NCBI RefSeq assembly: GCF_900604335.1
Contig: NZ_UWOD01000001.1
Coordinates: 248,001 to 312,000, forward strand
Origin: Intestinibacillus sp. Marseille-P6563
Lineage (GTDB): Bacteria > Bacillota > Clostridia > Oscillospirales > Butyricicoccaceae
Direction of reading: 5' to 3'
DNA length: 64,000 nt
The translations under genes were made by a program, and so were the position numbers. Below are positions 1 to 8,558 of this stretch, one piece after another; positions within the stretch are counted from its first letter, which is position 1; each line of letters opens with the position of its first letter. Under the pieces are notes generated by a model. That model was not told the origin of the DNA. It ran no database searches and saw nothing but the letters and a program-made list of their open reading frames with translations.

Positions 1-143
1 ACCTTTGCCTGGGGCTCCCCTGCGTCGTCGGACGGGACGGTGTCCAAAACGTGTTGGACGTTCCGCTCAGCCCGGATGAAACGGCACAGCTACAATCCTC
101 GGCGCAAAAAATGCGCGCCTTGCTCGACGAAATCGGCCTATAA
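1..143 (+). CDS. L-lactate/malate dehydrogenase, C-terminal end (partial)
   Basis: Only the last 46 codons are in the window; the reading frame enters at base 3 and ends at TAA 141-143. The translation contains LPCVVGRDGV and PLSPDETAQLQ and ends RALLDEIGL. This matches the C-terminal strand and helix of NAD-dependent lactate/malate dehydrogenases, which interconvert pyruvate/lactate or oxaloacetate/malate in the cytosol. The residues that separate LDH from MDH lie outside the window, so the substrate cannot be decided. The gene converges on the SCP2-domain gene and shares a terminator hairpin with it. Confidence 0.72.
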   Translation, partial: LCLGLPCVVGRDGVQNVLDVPLSPDETAQLQSSAQKMRALLDEIGL

Positions 144-144
144 A

Positions 145-180
145 AAAATGCTCCATCCTGCGTTTGGGATGGAGCATTTT
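145..180. terminator. Bidirectional terminator between dehydrogenase and SCP2 gene
   Basis: A 14-bp perfect stem (145-158 with 167-180) has a short loop, an A-run on the left and a T-run on the right. It lies between the two convergent stop codons, so it can terminate transcription from both sides. Confidence 0.85.
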
Positions 181-504
181 TTAATTCTTCAGCAGTTCTG
201 CCAGCAGCAGGACCTTATCAATGTTGCCTTCCACTTTGAGTTTGCCTTCGGCAAACGCAACTTGCGGATTGAGTTTTCCCGACAAGATCCGGTCAAAATT
301 GGTCATGGTCAAAGAGATTGCTGCATCACGATCCAGATATTCATAGGGCATTACCGAAAGGACGCCGCCCAGCACTTCGATGTAGAACACACCGGTGATT
401 TTGCCCGTCAAATTGACCTGAATGGCCAGCTTGTCCTGTGTTCCCGAAAAGTCGCGGTCCTTTAACCGGTTGTACACTTTGCCAATCAATTGCTCAACAG
501 TCAT
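181..504 (-). CDS. SCP-2 sterol-transfer domain protein
   Basis: A 107-residue cytosolic protein made of a single SCP2 (sterol carrier protein 2) fold. The pattern of alternating hydrophobic strands, GVFYIEVLGGVLSVMPYEY followed by DAAISLTMTNFDRILSGKLN and GKLKVEGN, is typical of small bacterial SCP2 proteins. The family binds hydrophobic ligands in a tunnel; the bacterial ligand is unknown. I start at the ATG of MTVEQL because a GAGGAG motif lies upstream, although the spacing (about 11) is long. An in-frame ATG eight codons upstream has no ribosome site. It is the last gene of the minus-strand run that begins at rplS. Confidence 0.75.
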   Translation of the reverse strand: MTVEQLIGKVYNRLKDRDFSGTQDKLAIQVNLTGKITGVFYIEVLGGVLSVMPYEYLDRDAAISLTMTNFDRILSGKLNPQVAFAEGKLKVEGNIDKVLLLAELLKN

Positions 505-611
505 TGCTTTCTTCGCTCCTCTATCCAAAATGTCTTAGCTTTAACTATTATCTAATAAAAAGGTAAGAATTGCAAGCACATTTGGTAGAAAAAGCACGAA
601 ACGATACTAAA

Positions 612-1007
612 TCAGGTCTTTTTCACAAATTGATTTCCACATTTAGGACATTTAATGTTAATTTTCCCCTTTCCCCGCGGTACGCGCAGGTAGGTTTTGC
701 AGCATTTGCATTTGAAATACCGATGGGTTTTGCGGTCTTTGAACCGCAGCCAAGCCCCTTCGATCTGTTTCTTCGCTGGCAGCCACAGGGATAAAAACTT
801 CTGATTTTCCTTTTGCCGCTGCGCAATATTGCGGGAAAACATGCGGAAATAGCACAGAAACAAAAGGACTACAATCCCAATCGCCAAACCATCTATGCGC
901 ACAAAGCTCCACAGTGCCGCCAAAAACAGACCGGCAATCATCAGGAATTGGTTCAAACTGTCGTTGCCATAGCGGCCATACATCAGCCGCCGCATAAAAT
1001 CAAACAT
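612..1007 (-). CDS. Small membrane protein with a C-terminal zinc ribbon
   Basis: A 131-residue protein. It begins MFDFMRRLMYGRYG, has two hydrophobic segments (about residues 20-55) and a basic linker, and ends in a four-cysteine zinc-ribbon (CKCCKTYLRVPRGKGKI, then CPKCGNQF). This architecture (two membrane helices plus a cytosolic zinc ribbon) recurs as uncharacterised proteins of Clostridia. I do not assign a function. The start has a GGAGA ribosome site seven bases upstream; 13 extra codons in the longer frame have none. It follows engB after a terminator-like hairpin. Confidence 0.72.
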   Translation of the reverse strand: MFDFMRRLMYGRYGNDSLNQFLMIAGLFLAALWSFVRIDGLAIGIVVLLFLCYFRMFSRNIAQRQKENQKFLSLWLPAKKQIEGAWLRFKDRKTHRYFKCKCCKTYLRVPRGKGKINIKCPKCGNQFVKKT

Positions 1008-1057
1008 AGAAGCATTCTCCGTTCTGTTAGTATTTCCCTTCCCCAATCCCCTGTGAG

Positions 1058-1082
1058 AAAAGCCCCGGCATACGGGGCTTTT
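1058..1082 (-). terminator. Terminator hairpin after engB
   Basis: A perfect 10-bp stem (1058-1067 with 1073-1082), GC-rich with an AAAA/TTTT base, lies just downstream of the engB stop codon on the minus strand. The trailing T-run is weak, so read-through into the zinc-ribbon gene is possible. Confidence 0.6.
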
Positions 1083-1085
1083 CGG

Positions 1086-1688
1086 TTATTCTTCCGGCTC
1101 TGCGGGGCATGCGGCTGCCTGGATAATCTCCAGAACAGTCTCCCGGCCGTCCCCCTTTTCCGCAGAAAAGGCGATCACCGGCACATCTTCGGGCAGGCGT
1201 AATGTTTCCCGAATCACGGCCAAATTGCCCTCTCGCTCGCTCTTTTTCACCTTGTCGAGCTTGTTGGCAATCACCAAAAATGGCATCCCCGTACTGAGGA
1301 ACCAATGTGCCATGGTCTGATCATCCTGCGTCGGCTTGTGCCGCATGTCCACGATCTGAATGCCCAAAGTAATCAAATCGGACGCAAAATACAGATCCAT
1401 CAGCTTGCCCCAGCGGTCGCGTTCGGCTTTGGAAACCTTTGCATAACCATAGCCGGGCAGGTCCACAAAATAGGCCTTCTCATCGATCTGGAAAAAGTTG
1501 ATGTGAATCGTTTTACCCGGTTGATTGCCCACCCGGGCAAAATTTTTGCGGCCAAGCAGCTTATTGATGGTGGAGGATTTCCCGACATTGGACTTTCCGG
1601 CAAAAACGATCTGCGGCAGGCCATCGTGTGGGAAATCGGCTGGTTTGACGGCGGAACGAATAAATTCCGCCCGATGCAGGTTGAGCAT
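1086..1688 (-). CDS. engB: Ribosome biogenesis GTPase EngB/YsxC
   Basis: A 200-residue TrmE-Era-EngA-EngB-type GTPase that binds the 50S subunit and is needed for its maturation. Visible GTPase motifs are G1 GKSNVGKSS, G3 DLPGYG and G4 NKLDK. The length fits the family (about 195-210). The chosen ATG (MLNLHRAEF) has an AAAGGA ribosome site; five upstream codons are optional. It lies 17 bases after lon, the same lon-ysxC order as in Bacillus, so co-transcription with lon is likely. Confidence 0.95.
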   Translation of the reverse strand: MLNLHRAEFIRSAVKPADFPHDGLPQIVFAGKSNVGKSSTINKLLGRKNFARVGNQPGKTIHINFFQIDEKAYFVDLPGYGYAKVSKAERDRWGKLMDLYFASDLITLGIQIVDMRHKPTQDDQTMAHWFLSTGMPFLVIANKLDKVKKSEREGNLAVIRETLRLPEDVPVIAFSAEKGDGRETVLEIIQAAACPAEPEE

Positions 1689-1705
1689 AGCTGTCCTTTC
1701 CAAAT

Positions 1706-4132
1706 TTACTGGCGCAGTGCGGTCACCGGTTCGCCCATCTGCGGGACCGGTAGCGCGGACTGCTCCTTCTTTTCTTCTCGTTTATAGGGAATGCGGCGCG
1801 AAAAATCGAGCGCTGTTTCCAAAACCGTGTCCATGTGCTCGGCGGTGACAAACTTCACGTGCTCCCGTACCACAGGAACAACTTCCTCCAGATCGGGGGC
1901 ATTGTCCTTGGGGATGATGACCGTCTGGATACCCGCACGATACGCTGCCATGGTCTTTTCCCGCAGGCCGCCGATCGGCAGGACTCGGCCACGCAGGGTG
2001 ACTTCGCCGGTCATTGCGACGTCGTGCCGCACCGGCGCACCGGTCAGGGCCGATACCAACGCGGTTGTGATGGTCACGCCGGCCGAAGGACCATCCTTCG
2101 GAATGGCTGCTTCCGGGAAGTGGATGTGCATATCCATTTCCTTATAGAAATTGGGATTGATCTGCAGCATTTCCGCCCGGGACCGTACAAAGGTCACGGC
2201 CGCCTTGGCGCTTTCCTGCATGACAGTGCCCAGATTGCCGGTCACTTCGATCTTACCGGTGCCCGGTACCACCGCGGCTTCGGCTTGCAGCATCTCGCCG
2301 CCTACACTGGTCCAAGCCAGACCGTTGACCACGCCCACTTCATCGCGCTTGGAGATAGCATCGTCCTTGAATTTGGCCGGTCCCAGCAGTTCTTCCAGAT
2401 TTTTTGTTGTAACCGTAAGTTTTTTGCCCTCGCCGTCCGCAATGCGCTTGGCAGCCTTCCGGCACAGCTTTGCCAGCAGCTGCTCCAACCGGCGCACGCC
2501 GGCCTCCCGGGTATACCCGGAAATCACCGCATGGAGCGTTTCCTCCGAAATCGACAGCGTGCCTCGTGTCAGACCGTGCTTTTCCATCTGCTTTTGCAGC
2601 AAATGATGCTTGGCGATCTGTACCTTTTCCTCACTGGTGTAGCTGGACAGTTCGATGACTTCCATACGGTCGAGCAGCGGACGCGGGACGTTGCCCAAAT
2701 CGTTGGCCGTTGTCACGAACAATACATCGGACAAGTCAAAGGGCAATTCGATATAATGGTCACGGAAAGTGCTGTTCTGCTCAATGTCCAAAACTTCGAG
2801 CATGGCCGACGCCGGGTCGCCCCGGAAATCATTGCCCATCTTATCGATTTCATCGAGCAGCATCAGCGGATTGCAGCTTCCCGCCTGCGCCATGGCATTC
2901 ATGATGCGACCGGGCATCGCACCGATGTAGGTCTTGCGATGACCGCGAATATCGGCTTCATCCCGCACGCCGCCCAGCGACAGACGGACATAATTGCGTC
3001 CCATCGCTTCGGCAACCGAACGGGCGATCGAAGTCTTGCCCACACCCGGAGGGCCTGCCAGACAGAGCACCTGTCCTTTCAGCTCGGGCGCCAGCTTTTT
3101 AACGGCCAAAAATTCCAAAATGCGTTCTTTGACCTTTTCCAGTCCATAGTGGTCCCGGTTCAAGATGCGCTGTGCCCGCGCCAGATCATGCTGCTCCTTG
3201 GTGGTTTGGTTCCACGGCAGGTCAAGCACGGTATCCAGGTATGTACGAATCACGCCGCTTTCTGCCGATGTGCTGCTCATCTTGGACAGCCGGTCGGCTT
3301 CTTTGAGCAGCTTTTCGGTGTGCTCCTGCGGCAGCCCCAAGGCCTCGATCTTTTCCCGATATTCATCGACTTCGGCGCTCACATCCTGCTCGCCCAGTTC
3401 GGACTGGATCACCTTGATCTGTTCCCGCAGATAATATTCCCGCTGGTTTTTATCAATCTGGTCTTTCAGTTCATCCTGAATGTCGCTTTCGATTTTAAGA
3501 ATCTCGGTTTCATCAGTCAGCAGACGGATGACGCGCGTTAACCGCTTGGTCACGTTGAGTTCTTCCAAAATCTCCTGCTTGATCTCAAAATCAACCGCAA
3601 TATTCTGGGCGATATAGTCAGCCAGGTAACCAGGCTCGCCGCCCTCGGCCACGCACAACACCACATCGCTGGACAGACGGGGCGCATAATCGGCATATTC
3701 CGCAAAGCGGTCCTGCACGGTGCGAACCAGTGCCTGCTCCCGGCGATACGACGGATGCGGCAAATATTCCTCTAACAGTTCGACCTTGGCATACAGGCAT
3801 CCGCCCTGCTCCATGGCTTCAAATTCCAACGCTCGCGCGCGCCGCTGCCCTTCGACCAATACCCGGATGTTATCCCCCGGCATGCGCAAGATCTGCTTGA
3901 TGACACAGATGGTGCCGACCTCAAACAGGTCTTCTGCATGGGGTGTATCGGTCTTCAGTTCTTTCTGCGCGGTCAAAAAAATGTTTTGGCCGTCCTTCAT
4001 CGCAGCCTCCAAGGCCTTGATGGACATGATACGGCCAACATCAAAATGAATCAGCATCTGGGGGAAGGCCGTAAGCCCACGCAGTGGCAAAACGGGCAAC
4101 ACCCGAATGGTCTGTTCTTCATTCATGGTCAT
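1706..4132 (-). CDS. lon: ATP-dependent protease Lon
   Basis: An 808-residue, full-length LonA. It has an N-terminal substrate-binding domain (about 1-300), an AAA+ module with Walker A GPPGVGKT near residue 360 and Walker B LMLLDEIDK, and a C-terminal protease domain. The catalytic Ser is in KDGPSAGVTI and the Lys in GGLREKTMAAYR. It degrades misfolded and short-lived regulatory proteins in the cytosol. TAGGAG lies eight bases before the ATG. It has its own promoter (4171-4199) behind the clpX terminator, so lon-engB can be expressed independently of clpX. Confidence 0.97.
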   Translation of the reverse strand: MTMNEEQTIRVLPVLPLRGLTAFPQMLIHFDVGRIMSIKALEAAMKDGQNIFLTAQKELKTDTPHAEDLFEVGTICVIKQILRMPGDNIRVLVEGQRRARALEFEAMEQGGCLYAKVELLEEYLPHPSYRREQALVRTVQDRFAEYADYAPRLSSDVVLCVAEGGEPGYLADYIAQNIAVDFEIKQEILEELNVTKRLTRVIRLLTDETEILKIESDIQDELKDQIDKNQREYYLREQIKVIQSELGEQDVSAEVDEYREKIEALGLPQEHTEKLLKEADRLSKMSSTSAESGVIRTYLDTVLDLPWNQTTKEQHDLARAQRILNRDHYGLEKVKERILEFLAVKKLAPELKGQVLCLAGPPGVGKTSIARSVAEAMGRNYVRLSLGGVRDEADIRGHRKTYIGAMPGRIMNAMAQAGSCNPLMLLDEIDKMGNDFRGDPASAMLEVLDIEQNSTFRDHYIELPFDLSDVLFVTTANDLGNVPRPLLDRMEVIELSSYTSEEKVQIAKHHLLQKQMEKHGLTRGTLSISEETLHAVISGYTREAGVRRLEQLLAKLCRKAAKRIADGEGKKLTVTTKNLEELLGPAKFKDDAISKRDEVGVVNGLAWTSVGGEMLQAEAAVVPGTGKIEVTGNLGTVMQESAKAAVTFVRSRAEMLQINPNFYKEMDMHIHFPEAAIPKDGPSAGVTITTALVSALTGAPVRHDVAMTGEVTLRGRVLPIGGLREKTMAAYRAGIQTVIIPKDNAPDLEEVVPVVREHVKFVTAEHMDTVLETALDFSRRIPYKREEKKEQSALPVPQMGEPVTALRQ

Positions 4133-4170
4133 ATCTTCAACTCCTAAATGGGGTTTTCCTTACTCTATTC

Positions 4171-4199
4171 AGTATAGTCGAAAGCGCTTGGGAATGCAA
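4171..4199 (-). promoter_or_regulatory. Promoter for lon
   Basis: On the minus strand a TTGCAT -35 (4194-4199) is followed after 17 bases by a TATACT -10 (4171-4176), 39 bases before the lon start. The spacer holds a palindromic core (AAGCGCTT) that could be an operator; no repressor can be named from sequence alone. Confidence 0.7.
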
Positions 4200-4337
4200 G
4201 CGACAACATCTGGCGAAATATACAAATTGGGCTCTTGCCGTGATTTTTTCGGGCATGTGTTTCCTTAAAATGTTTGAAAATCGCCGATTTGAGGAAAAGC
4301 CCGATGGGGGTAAACGGTATCCTGTGTCAGATACGAA

Positions 4338-4364
4338 AATAAGGCCGCATGGTACGGCCTTATT
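4338..4364 (-). terminator. Terminator after clpX
   Basis: A perfect 10-bp stem (4338-4347 with 4355-4364) lies 12 bases beyond the clpX stop, followed on the minus strand by a short T-run. It separates clpX from the lon promoter. Confidence 0.75.
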
Positions 4365-4376
4365 CTGCTTTGTTGT

Positions 4377-5639
4377 TTAAGCGGTCTTGCCCGGTTTGCT
4401 CGGTTTGCGCACAATGATTGGTTCGCCCTCCTGCCGGATGACCTCCTTGGTGATGGTCACGCTCTCGATCTCTTCATCCGACGGGATCTCGAACATGATG
4501 TTGGTCATCACTTCTTCCAGTACGCCACGCAGGCCGCGCGCGCCCGTCTTGCGTTCTACCGCAATCTTGGCGACTTCGACCAATGCTTCCTCATCAAAGG
4601 ACAGCTCGACATTGTCCAGTTCGAACAGCTTCTTATACTGCTTGACCAGAGCATTCTTGGGTTCGGTCAGAATGCGCACCAGGGCGTCCTGATCCAGACT
4701 GTCCAGGCTGACGATTGCCGGCAGACGACCAATCAGTTCGGGAATCAAACCGAACTTCATCAGGTCATGCGGCTCGATCTTATCCAGCAGTTCGGAAATA
4801 TCAGCTTCCTTACGGCTGGTGACCGTTGCGCCGAAGCCCAGACCCTGCTTGCCGGTGCGGTTCTGGATGATCTTCTCGATGCCATCGAACGCGCCGCCGC
4901 AGATGAACAGAATGTTGGTGGTATCGATCTGGATAAAGTCCTGATGCGGATGCTTGCGGCCACCCTGCGGGGGGACGTTCGCCGTTGTGCCTTCCAGCAT
5001 CTTGAGCAGCGCCTGCTGCACGCCTTCGCCCGATACATCACGGGTGATCGACGGGTTTTCGCTCTTGCGGGCAATCTTATCGATCTCATCGACATAGATG
5101 ATGCCGCGCTGCGCCAGTTCGACATCGAAATCGGCCGCCTGAATGAGTCGCAGCAAAATATTTTCCACATCTTCACCGACATAACCGGCTTCGGTCAACG
5201 TAGTCGCATCTGCAATCGCAAACGGCACCTGCAACGTCTTGGCCAGCGTCTGCGCGAGCAGCGTCTTACCCGAGCCCGACGGCCCCAGCATCAGGATATT
5301 GCTTTTCTGCAATTCTACGTCGTCGCCGCCGCGGAAAATACGTTTGTAATGGTTGTATACCGCGACCGAAAGCGCAACCTTGGCACGATCCTGCCCGATG
5401 ACATATTCATCCAGCACGGCTTTGAGCTGCTTTGGCGTCGGAAGTGTTTCTGGCGCTTCCAGCGGCGCTTCGTCCAGCGCTGTGTGCATGCCCAGTTCTT
5501 CCTCCAGAATGCTGGAGCAGATCCCGATGCACTCGTCGCAGATATAAACGCCCGGTCCGGCGATCAGCTTGCGGACCTTGTTCTGCGGCTTGCCGCAAAA
5601 AGAACATTTCAGCGTTCTATTTTCATCTTTGTTTGCCAT
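4377..5639 (-). CDS. clpX: ATP-dependent Clp protease ATP-binding subunit ClpX
   Basis: About 420 residues, full length. It has an N-terminal C4 zinc-binding domain (CSFCGKPQ and CDECIGIC), an AAA+ module with Walker A GPSGSGKT and Walker [11 protein letters not shown], and sensor 2 GARGLRGV. It unfolds substrates and feeds them into ClpP. Two ATGs are adjacent. I favour the second (5639), because GAGAGG is then six bases upstream. It follows clpP in the tig-clpP-clpX order. The 130-base clpP-clpX gap shows no clear terminator. Confidence 0.97.
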   Translation of the reverse strand: MANKDENRTLKCSFCGKPQNKVRKLIAGPGVYICDECIGICSSILEEELGMHTALDEAPLEAPETLPTPKQLKAVLDEYVIGQDRAKVALSVAVYNHYKRIFRGGDDVELQKSNILMLGPSGSGKTLLAQTLAKTLQVPFAIADATTLTEAGYVGEDVENILLRLIQAADFDVELAQRGIIYVDEIDKIARKSENPSITRDVSGEGVQQALLKMLEGTTANVPPQGGRKHPHQDFIQIDTTNILFICGGAFDGIEKIIQNRTGKQGLGFGATVTSRKEADISELLDKIEPHDLMKFGLIPELIGRLPAIVSLDSLDQDALVRILTEPKNALVKQYKKLFELDNVELSFDEEALVEVAKIAVERKTGARGLRGVLEEVMTNIMFEIPSDEEIESVTITKEVIRQEGEPIIVRKPSKPGKTA

Positions 5640-5773
5640 CATTTACCTCTCATTTCCGACCCAGAGCGCCTTTGCCATGCTCTGTCCGGTGGATTCCAGA
5701 AAACCGCTCCCCCGCCCGGGCACGCAGCAAAGACGTACCCGGCGGTGCAGCGGTCGTAAAAACGGAAGATCGA

Positions 5774-6358
5774 TTACCGTTTTTCAAATACCTTATCGAT
5801 CAGGCCGTATTCGAGCGCTTCCTGTGCGCTCATGAAATTGTCACGCTCGGTGTCCGCGGTCACGATATCGACCGGCTTACCGGTGTTTTCGGCTAAAATG
5901 TGGTTCATGCGCTTTTTGATGGTTTCCAGTCGCTTGAGGTGGATTGCCATATCGGTGATCTGACCCTGGGTGCCAGCCGACGGCTGATGGATCATGATCT
6001 CGGCATTGGGCAGCGCATACCGCTTGCCCTTGGCGCCTGCTGCGAGCAGGAATGCGCCCATCGAAGCCGCCATACCAATGCAGATGGTGGAAACATCGCA
6101 CTTGATATAGTTCATGGTGTCATAGATGGCCATACCAGCGGTGACCGAACCACCCGGGCTGTTGATATAGAACGAAATGTCCTTATCCGGGTCCTGTGCT
6201 TCCAGATACAGAAGCTGTGCCACGACCAGAGAAGCCGTCACATCATTGACCTCTTCCGACAGGAAGATGATGCGGTCATTCAAAAGCCGCGAATAAATGT
6301 CATAGGATCGTTCGCCGCCACGGTTGGTCGGCTCAATGACCATAGGTACCAAACTCAT
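5774..6358 (-). CDS. clpP: ATP-dependent Clp protease proteolytic subunit ClpP
   Basis: A 194-residue serine protease that forms tetradecamers and degrades proteins delivered by ClpX or ClpC. The catalytic triad is Ser99 (GMAASMGAF), His124 (MIHQPSAG) and Asp173 (TERDNFMS), with the oxyanion glycines in SPGGSV. The length is normal and nothing is missing. It sits directly upstream of clpX and downstream of tig, so co-translational folding and degradation genes are clustered. Confidence 0.98.
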   Translation of the reverse strand: MSLVPMVIEPTNRGGERSYDIYSRLLNDRIIFLSEEVNDVTASLVVAQLLYLEAQDPDKDISFYINSPGGSVTAGMAIYDTMNYIKCDVSTICIGMAASMGAFLLAAGAKGKRYALPNAEIMIHQPSAGTQGQITDMAIHLKRLETIKKRMNHILAENTGKPVDIVTADTERDNFMSAQEALEYGLIDKVFEKR

Positions 6359-6441
6359 AACTTGGTTCTCCTTTCAATATCCTTCGTTTCCATGGATGCA
6401 CCTTCCGCCCTTTTCCCCGAAAGATATGTAAGGTAGGAGGA

Positions 6442-7758
6442 TTATTCCTTATCGGAAGCTTCTTCCTTCTCTGCCTTCTTGACTGCCTTTGCGTTGGTTC
6501 TCAGAACCTCGATTGCACGGTCGATCTTGAGGTCTGCCATCAGAGCTTCTGCCGGCATTGCCTTCTTGACCTGGTCGATTTCCATGCCGTAACGCTCTGC
6601 CAGCTTCTTGAACTCGTCTTCCAGCATCTCGTCGGTGATCTCGATGTTCTCCAGCTCTGCAACCTTCTTCAGTGCCAGACGGCCCTTGACCTGCTTCTCA
6701 GCCTGCTCACGGAACATGCCGCGGAAGGTAGCCATGTCGGTGCCGGTTGCCTTGAGGTAGCCCTCGAGGTTCATGCGCTGCATCTGCAGACGGTATTCAA
6801 AATCGCGGATGATGGTGTCGATCTGCTGCTCGATCATTGCATCCGGGATGTCAGCCTGCATGCCTTCGACAACCTTGTCGATGATGTTCTGCTCGAACTC
6901 GCGGTCAGCTTCCGCATTCTTGGCATTGGTCAGGCGCTCCTTGACTTCCTTCTTCAGGTCAGCCAGGGTCTCGGCGGTTTCGGAAACGTCCTTGGCAAAC
7001 TCGTCGTCGATTGCCGGGGTGATGGTCTCCTGTACCGACAGAACCTTGCACTTAAAGACAGCTTCCTTGCCAGCCAGATCTTCTGCGGTGTAGTCTTCCG
7101 GGAAGGTTACAACAACGTCCTTCTCGTCGCCAGCCTTGCAGCCGATCAGCTGATCTTCAAAGCCCGGGATAAAGGTGCCAGAGCCCAGCTTGAGCGGATG
7201 ATTTTCGCCCTTGCCGCCTTCAAAAGCAACGCCGTCCAGGAAGCCTTCGAAATCAATGTGTACGGTATCGTTTTTCTTCGCTGCACGCTCAACGGTCTCG
7301 GTGCGTGCAAAACGCTGTGCCATGCGCTCGAGTTCTGCCTTCACGTCCGCAGCCATAACCTTTACTTCTGCGCGCTCAGCCTCGATGCCCTTGTACTCGC
7401 CCAGGGTTACTTCCGGCTCTACCGGAACCTTGCACAGCAGAACAACCGAACCAGCATCGGTCATGTCCTGAATCTCGACATCCGCCTGTGCGATGGGCTC
7501 GATCTTTGCTTCTGCGATTGCCTTTTCGTAAACTTCCGGATAGCAGATGTTGAGAGCGTCTTCAAAGAACACGCCGTCGCCGTACAGGCTTTCGATCAGC
7601 TTGCGGGGCGCCTTGCCCTTACGGAAGCCCGGAACGGTGATCTTCTTGCCGTTTTTCTTGTATGCTTTTTCCTTCGCGGCTTCGATCTCCTCGGCGGAAA
7701 TTTCAACGGTCAGAGCAACAATGCTCTTCTCCTGCTTTTCAATATTCTTCAGTTCCAT
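6442..7758 (-). CDS. tig: Trigger factor, ribosome-associated chaperone
   Basis: A 438-residue trigger factor. It has the N-terminal ribosome-binding domain with the loop PGFRKGKAP near residues 43-51, a central FKBP-type prolyl isomerase domain (about 150-245, with DTVHIDFEGF and GSGTFIPGFEDQ), and an alpha-helical C-terminal chaperone domain. The C terminus is Lys/Glu-rich. It binds nascent chains at the 50S exit tunnel. An AGGAGG motif lies upstream of the ATG. Codon choice is more restricted than in its neighbours, as expected for a highly expressed gene. Confidence 0.97.
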   Translation of the reverse strand: MELKNIEKQEKSIVALTVEISAEEIEAAKEKAYKKNGKKITVPGFRKGKAPRKLIESLYGDGVFFEDALNICYPEVYEKAIAEAKIEPIAQADVEIQDMTDAGSVVLLCKVPVEPEVTLGEYKGIEAERAEVKVMAADVKAELERMAQRFARTETVERAAKKNDTVHIDFEGFLDGVAFEGGKGENHPLKLGSGTFIPGFEDQLIGCKAGDEKDVVVTFPEDYTAEDLAGKEAVFKCKVLSVQETITPAIDDEFAKDVSETAETLADLKKEVKERLTNAKNAEADREFEQNIIDKVVEGMQADIPDAMIEQQIDTIIRDFEYRLQMQRMNLEGYLKATGTDMATFRGMFREQAEKQVKGRLALKKVAELENIEITDEMLEDEFKKLAERYGMEIDQVKKAMPAEALMADLKIDRAIEVLRTNAKAVKKAEKEEASDKE

Positions 7759-7842
7759 TTTAGTTTATTCCTCCTAAAAATGTATCCAACCTATTCTATC
7801 AGATTATGCGCGGGATTTCTAGCCCATTTTTCGGATTTTTTC

Positions 7843-8544
7843 TTATTTTTTTAGCAAAACCGGGGTGAAATCCACGTGGTCGCCCGAAACCAGCTTGAAT
7901 TCAATGCCTTCGTGCACCCCTTCAACCGCCCATTTCAGGCTGGCCGAATGCAGATGGCCATAAATGCAGCGGGTCACACCATAGCGCTGCAAGAGTTCGA
8001 TGATCTCCCCGCAGCGGAAATTGGCATAGAGCGGCGGGTAATGCAGGAAACAATATTTCTCCCGCACCCCCAGCGCGTCGGCGGCTTTGAGCGAGGTTTC
8101 CAGGCGCATCAGTTCCCGCCGGAAGATCTTTTCGTCCTGCTGCTGCTGAAATTCTTCTTCATAGAACCAGCCTCTTGTGCCGCACAGGCCGATGTCTTCA
8201 TAAACATAGCAGTTGTTGTGCAGAAACTCAATGTTCTGGAAGCCGTTTTCTTCGACAAACCGGCGCATCTTGGTCATGGTGTTCCACCACAGGTCATGAT
8301 TGCCTTTGAGGATGATCTTACGTCCGGGCAGCCGGTCCAAATAAGCAAAGTCTGCCTTGGACTCTTTAAAATCAATGCCCCAGGACACATCCCCGCCGAT
8401 GACGACCGTATCTTCGGGTGTCACAACAGCCGACCAATGCGCCTGAATCTTGTCCATATAATCCTGCCAGCGGCCGCCAAAAATGTCCATGGGTTTGTCG
8501 ACCGCACACGCAAGGTGCAGATCAGCCAGGGTATAAAGCGCCAT
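7843..8544 (-). CDS. Metallophosphoesterase (calcineurin-like)
   Basis: A 233-residue cytosolic phosphoesterase. The binuclear-metal motifs are visible in order: TLADLHLA near the start, VVIGGDVSWG, ILKGNHDLWW, HYPPLY and YGHLHS. It resembles the Clostridial family annotated only as metallophosphoesterase; the substrate is unknown. It begins 14 bases after thrC and probably shares its transcript, although no functional link to threonine synthesis is known. Confidence 0.85.
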   Translation of the reverse strand: MALYTLADLHLACAVDKPMDIFGGRWQDYMDKIQAHWSAVVTPEDTVVIGGDVSWGIDFKESKADFAYLDRLPGRKIILKGNHDLWWNTMTKMRRFVEENGFQNIEFLHNNCYVYEDIGLCGTRGWFYEEEFQQQQDEKIFRRELMRLETSLKAADALGVREKYCFLHYPPLYANFRCGEIIELLQRYGVTRCIYGHLHSASLKWAVEGVHEGIEFKLVSGDHVDFTPVLLKK

Positions 8545-8558
8545 ACCCGCCTCCGATC

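Noticed and set aside
1835-3541. Plus-strand frame of 568 codons opposite lon
   Set aside because: An antisense shadow produced by codon bias of lon; no ribosome site or family features.
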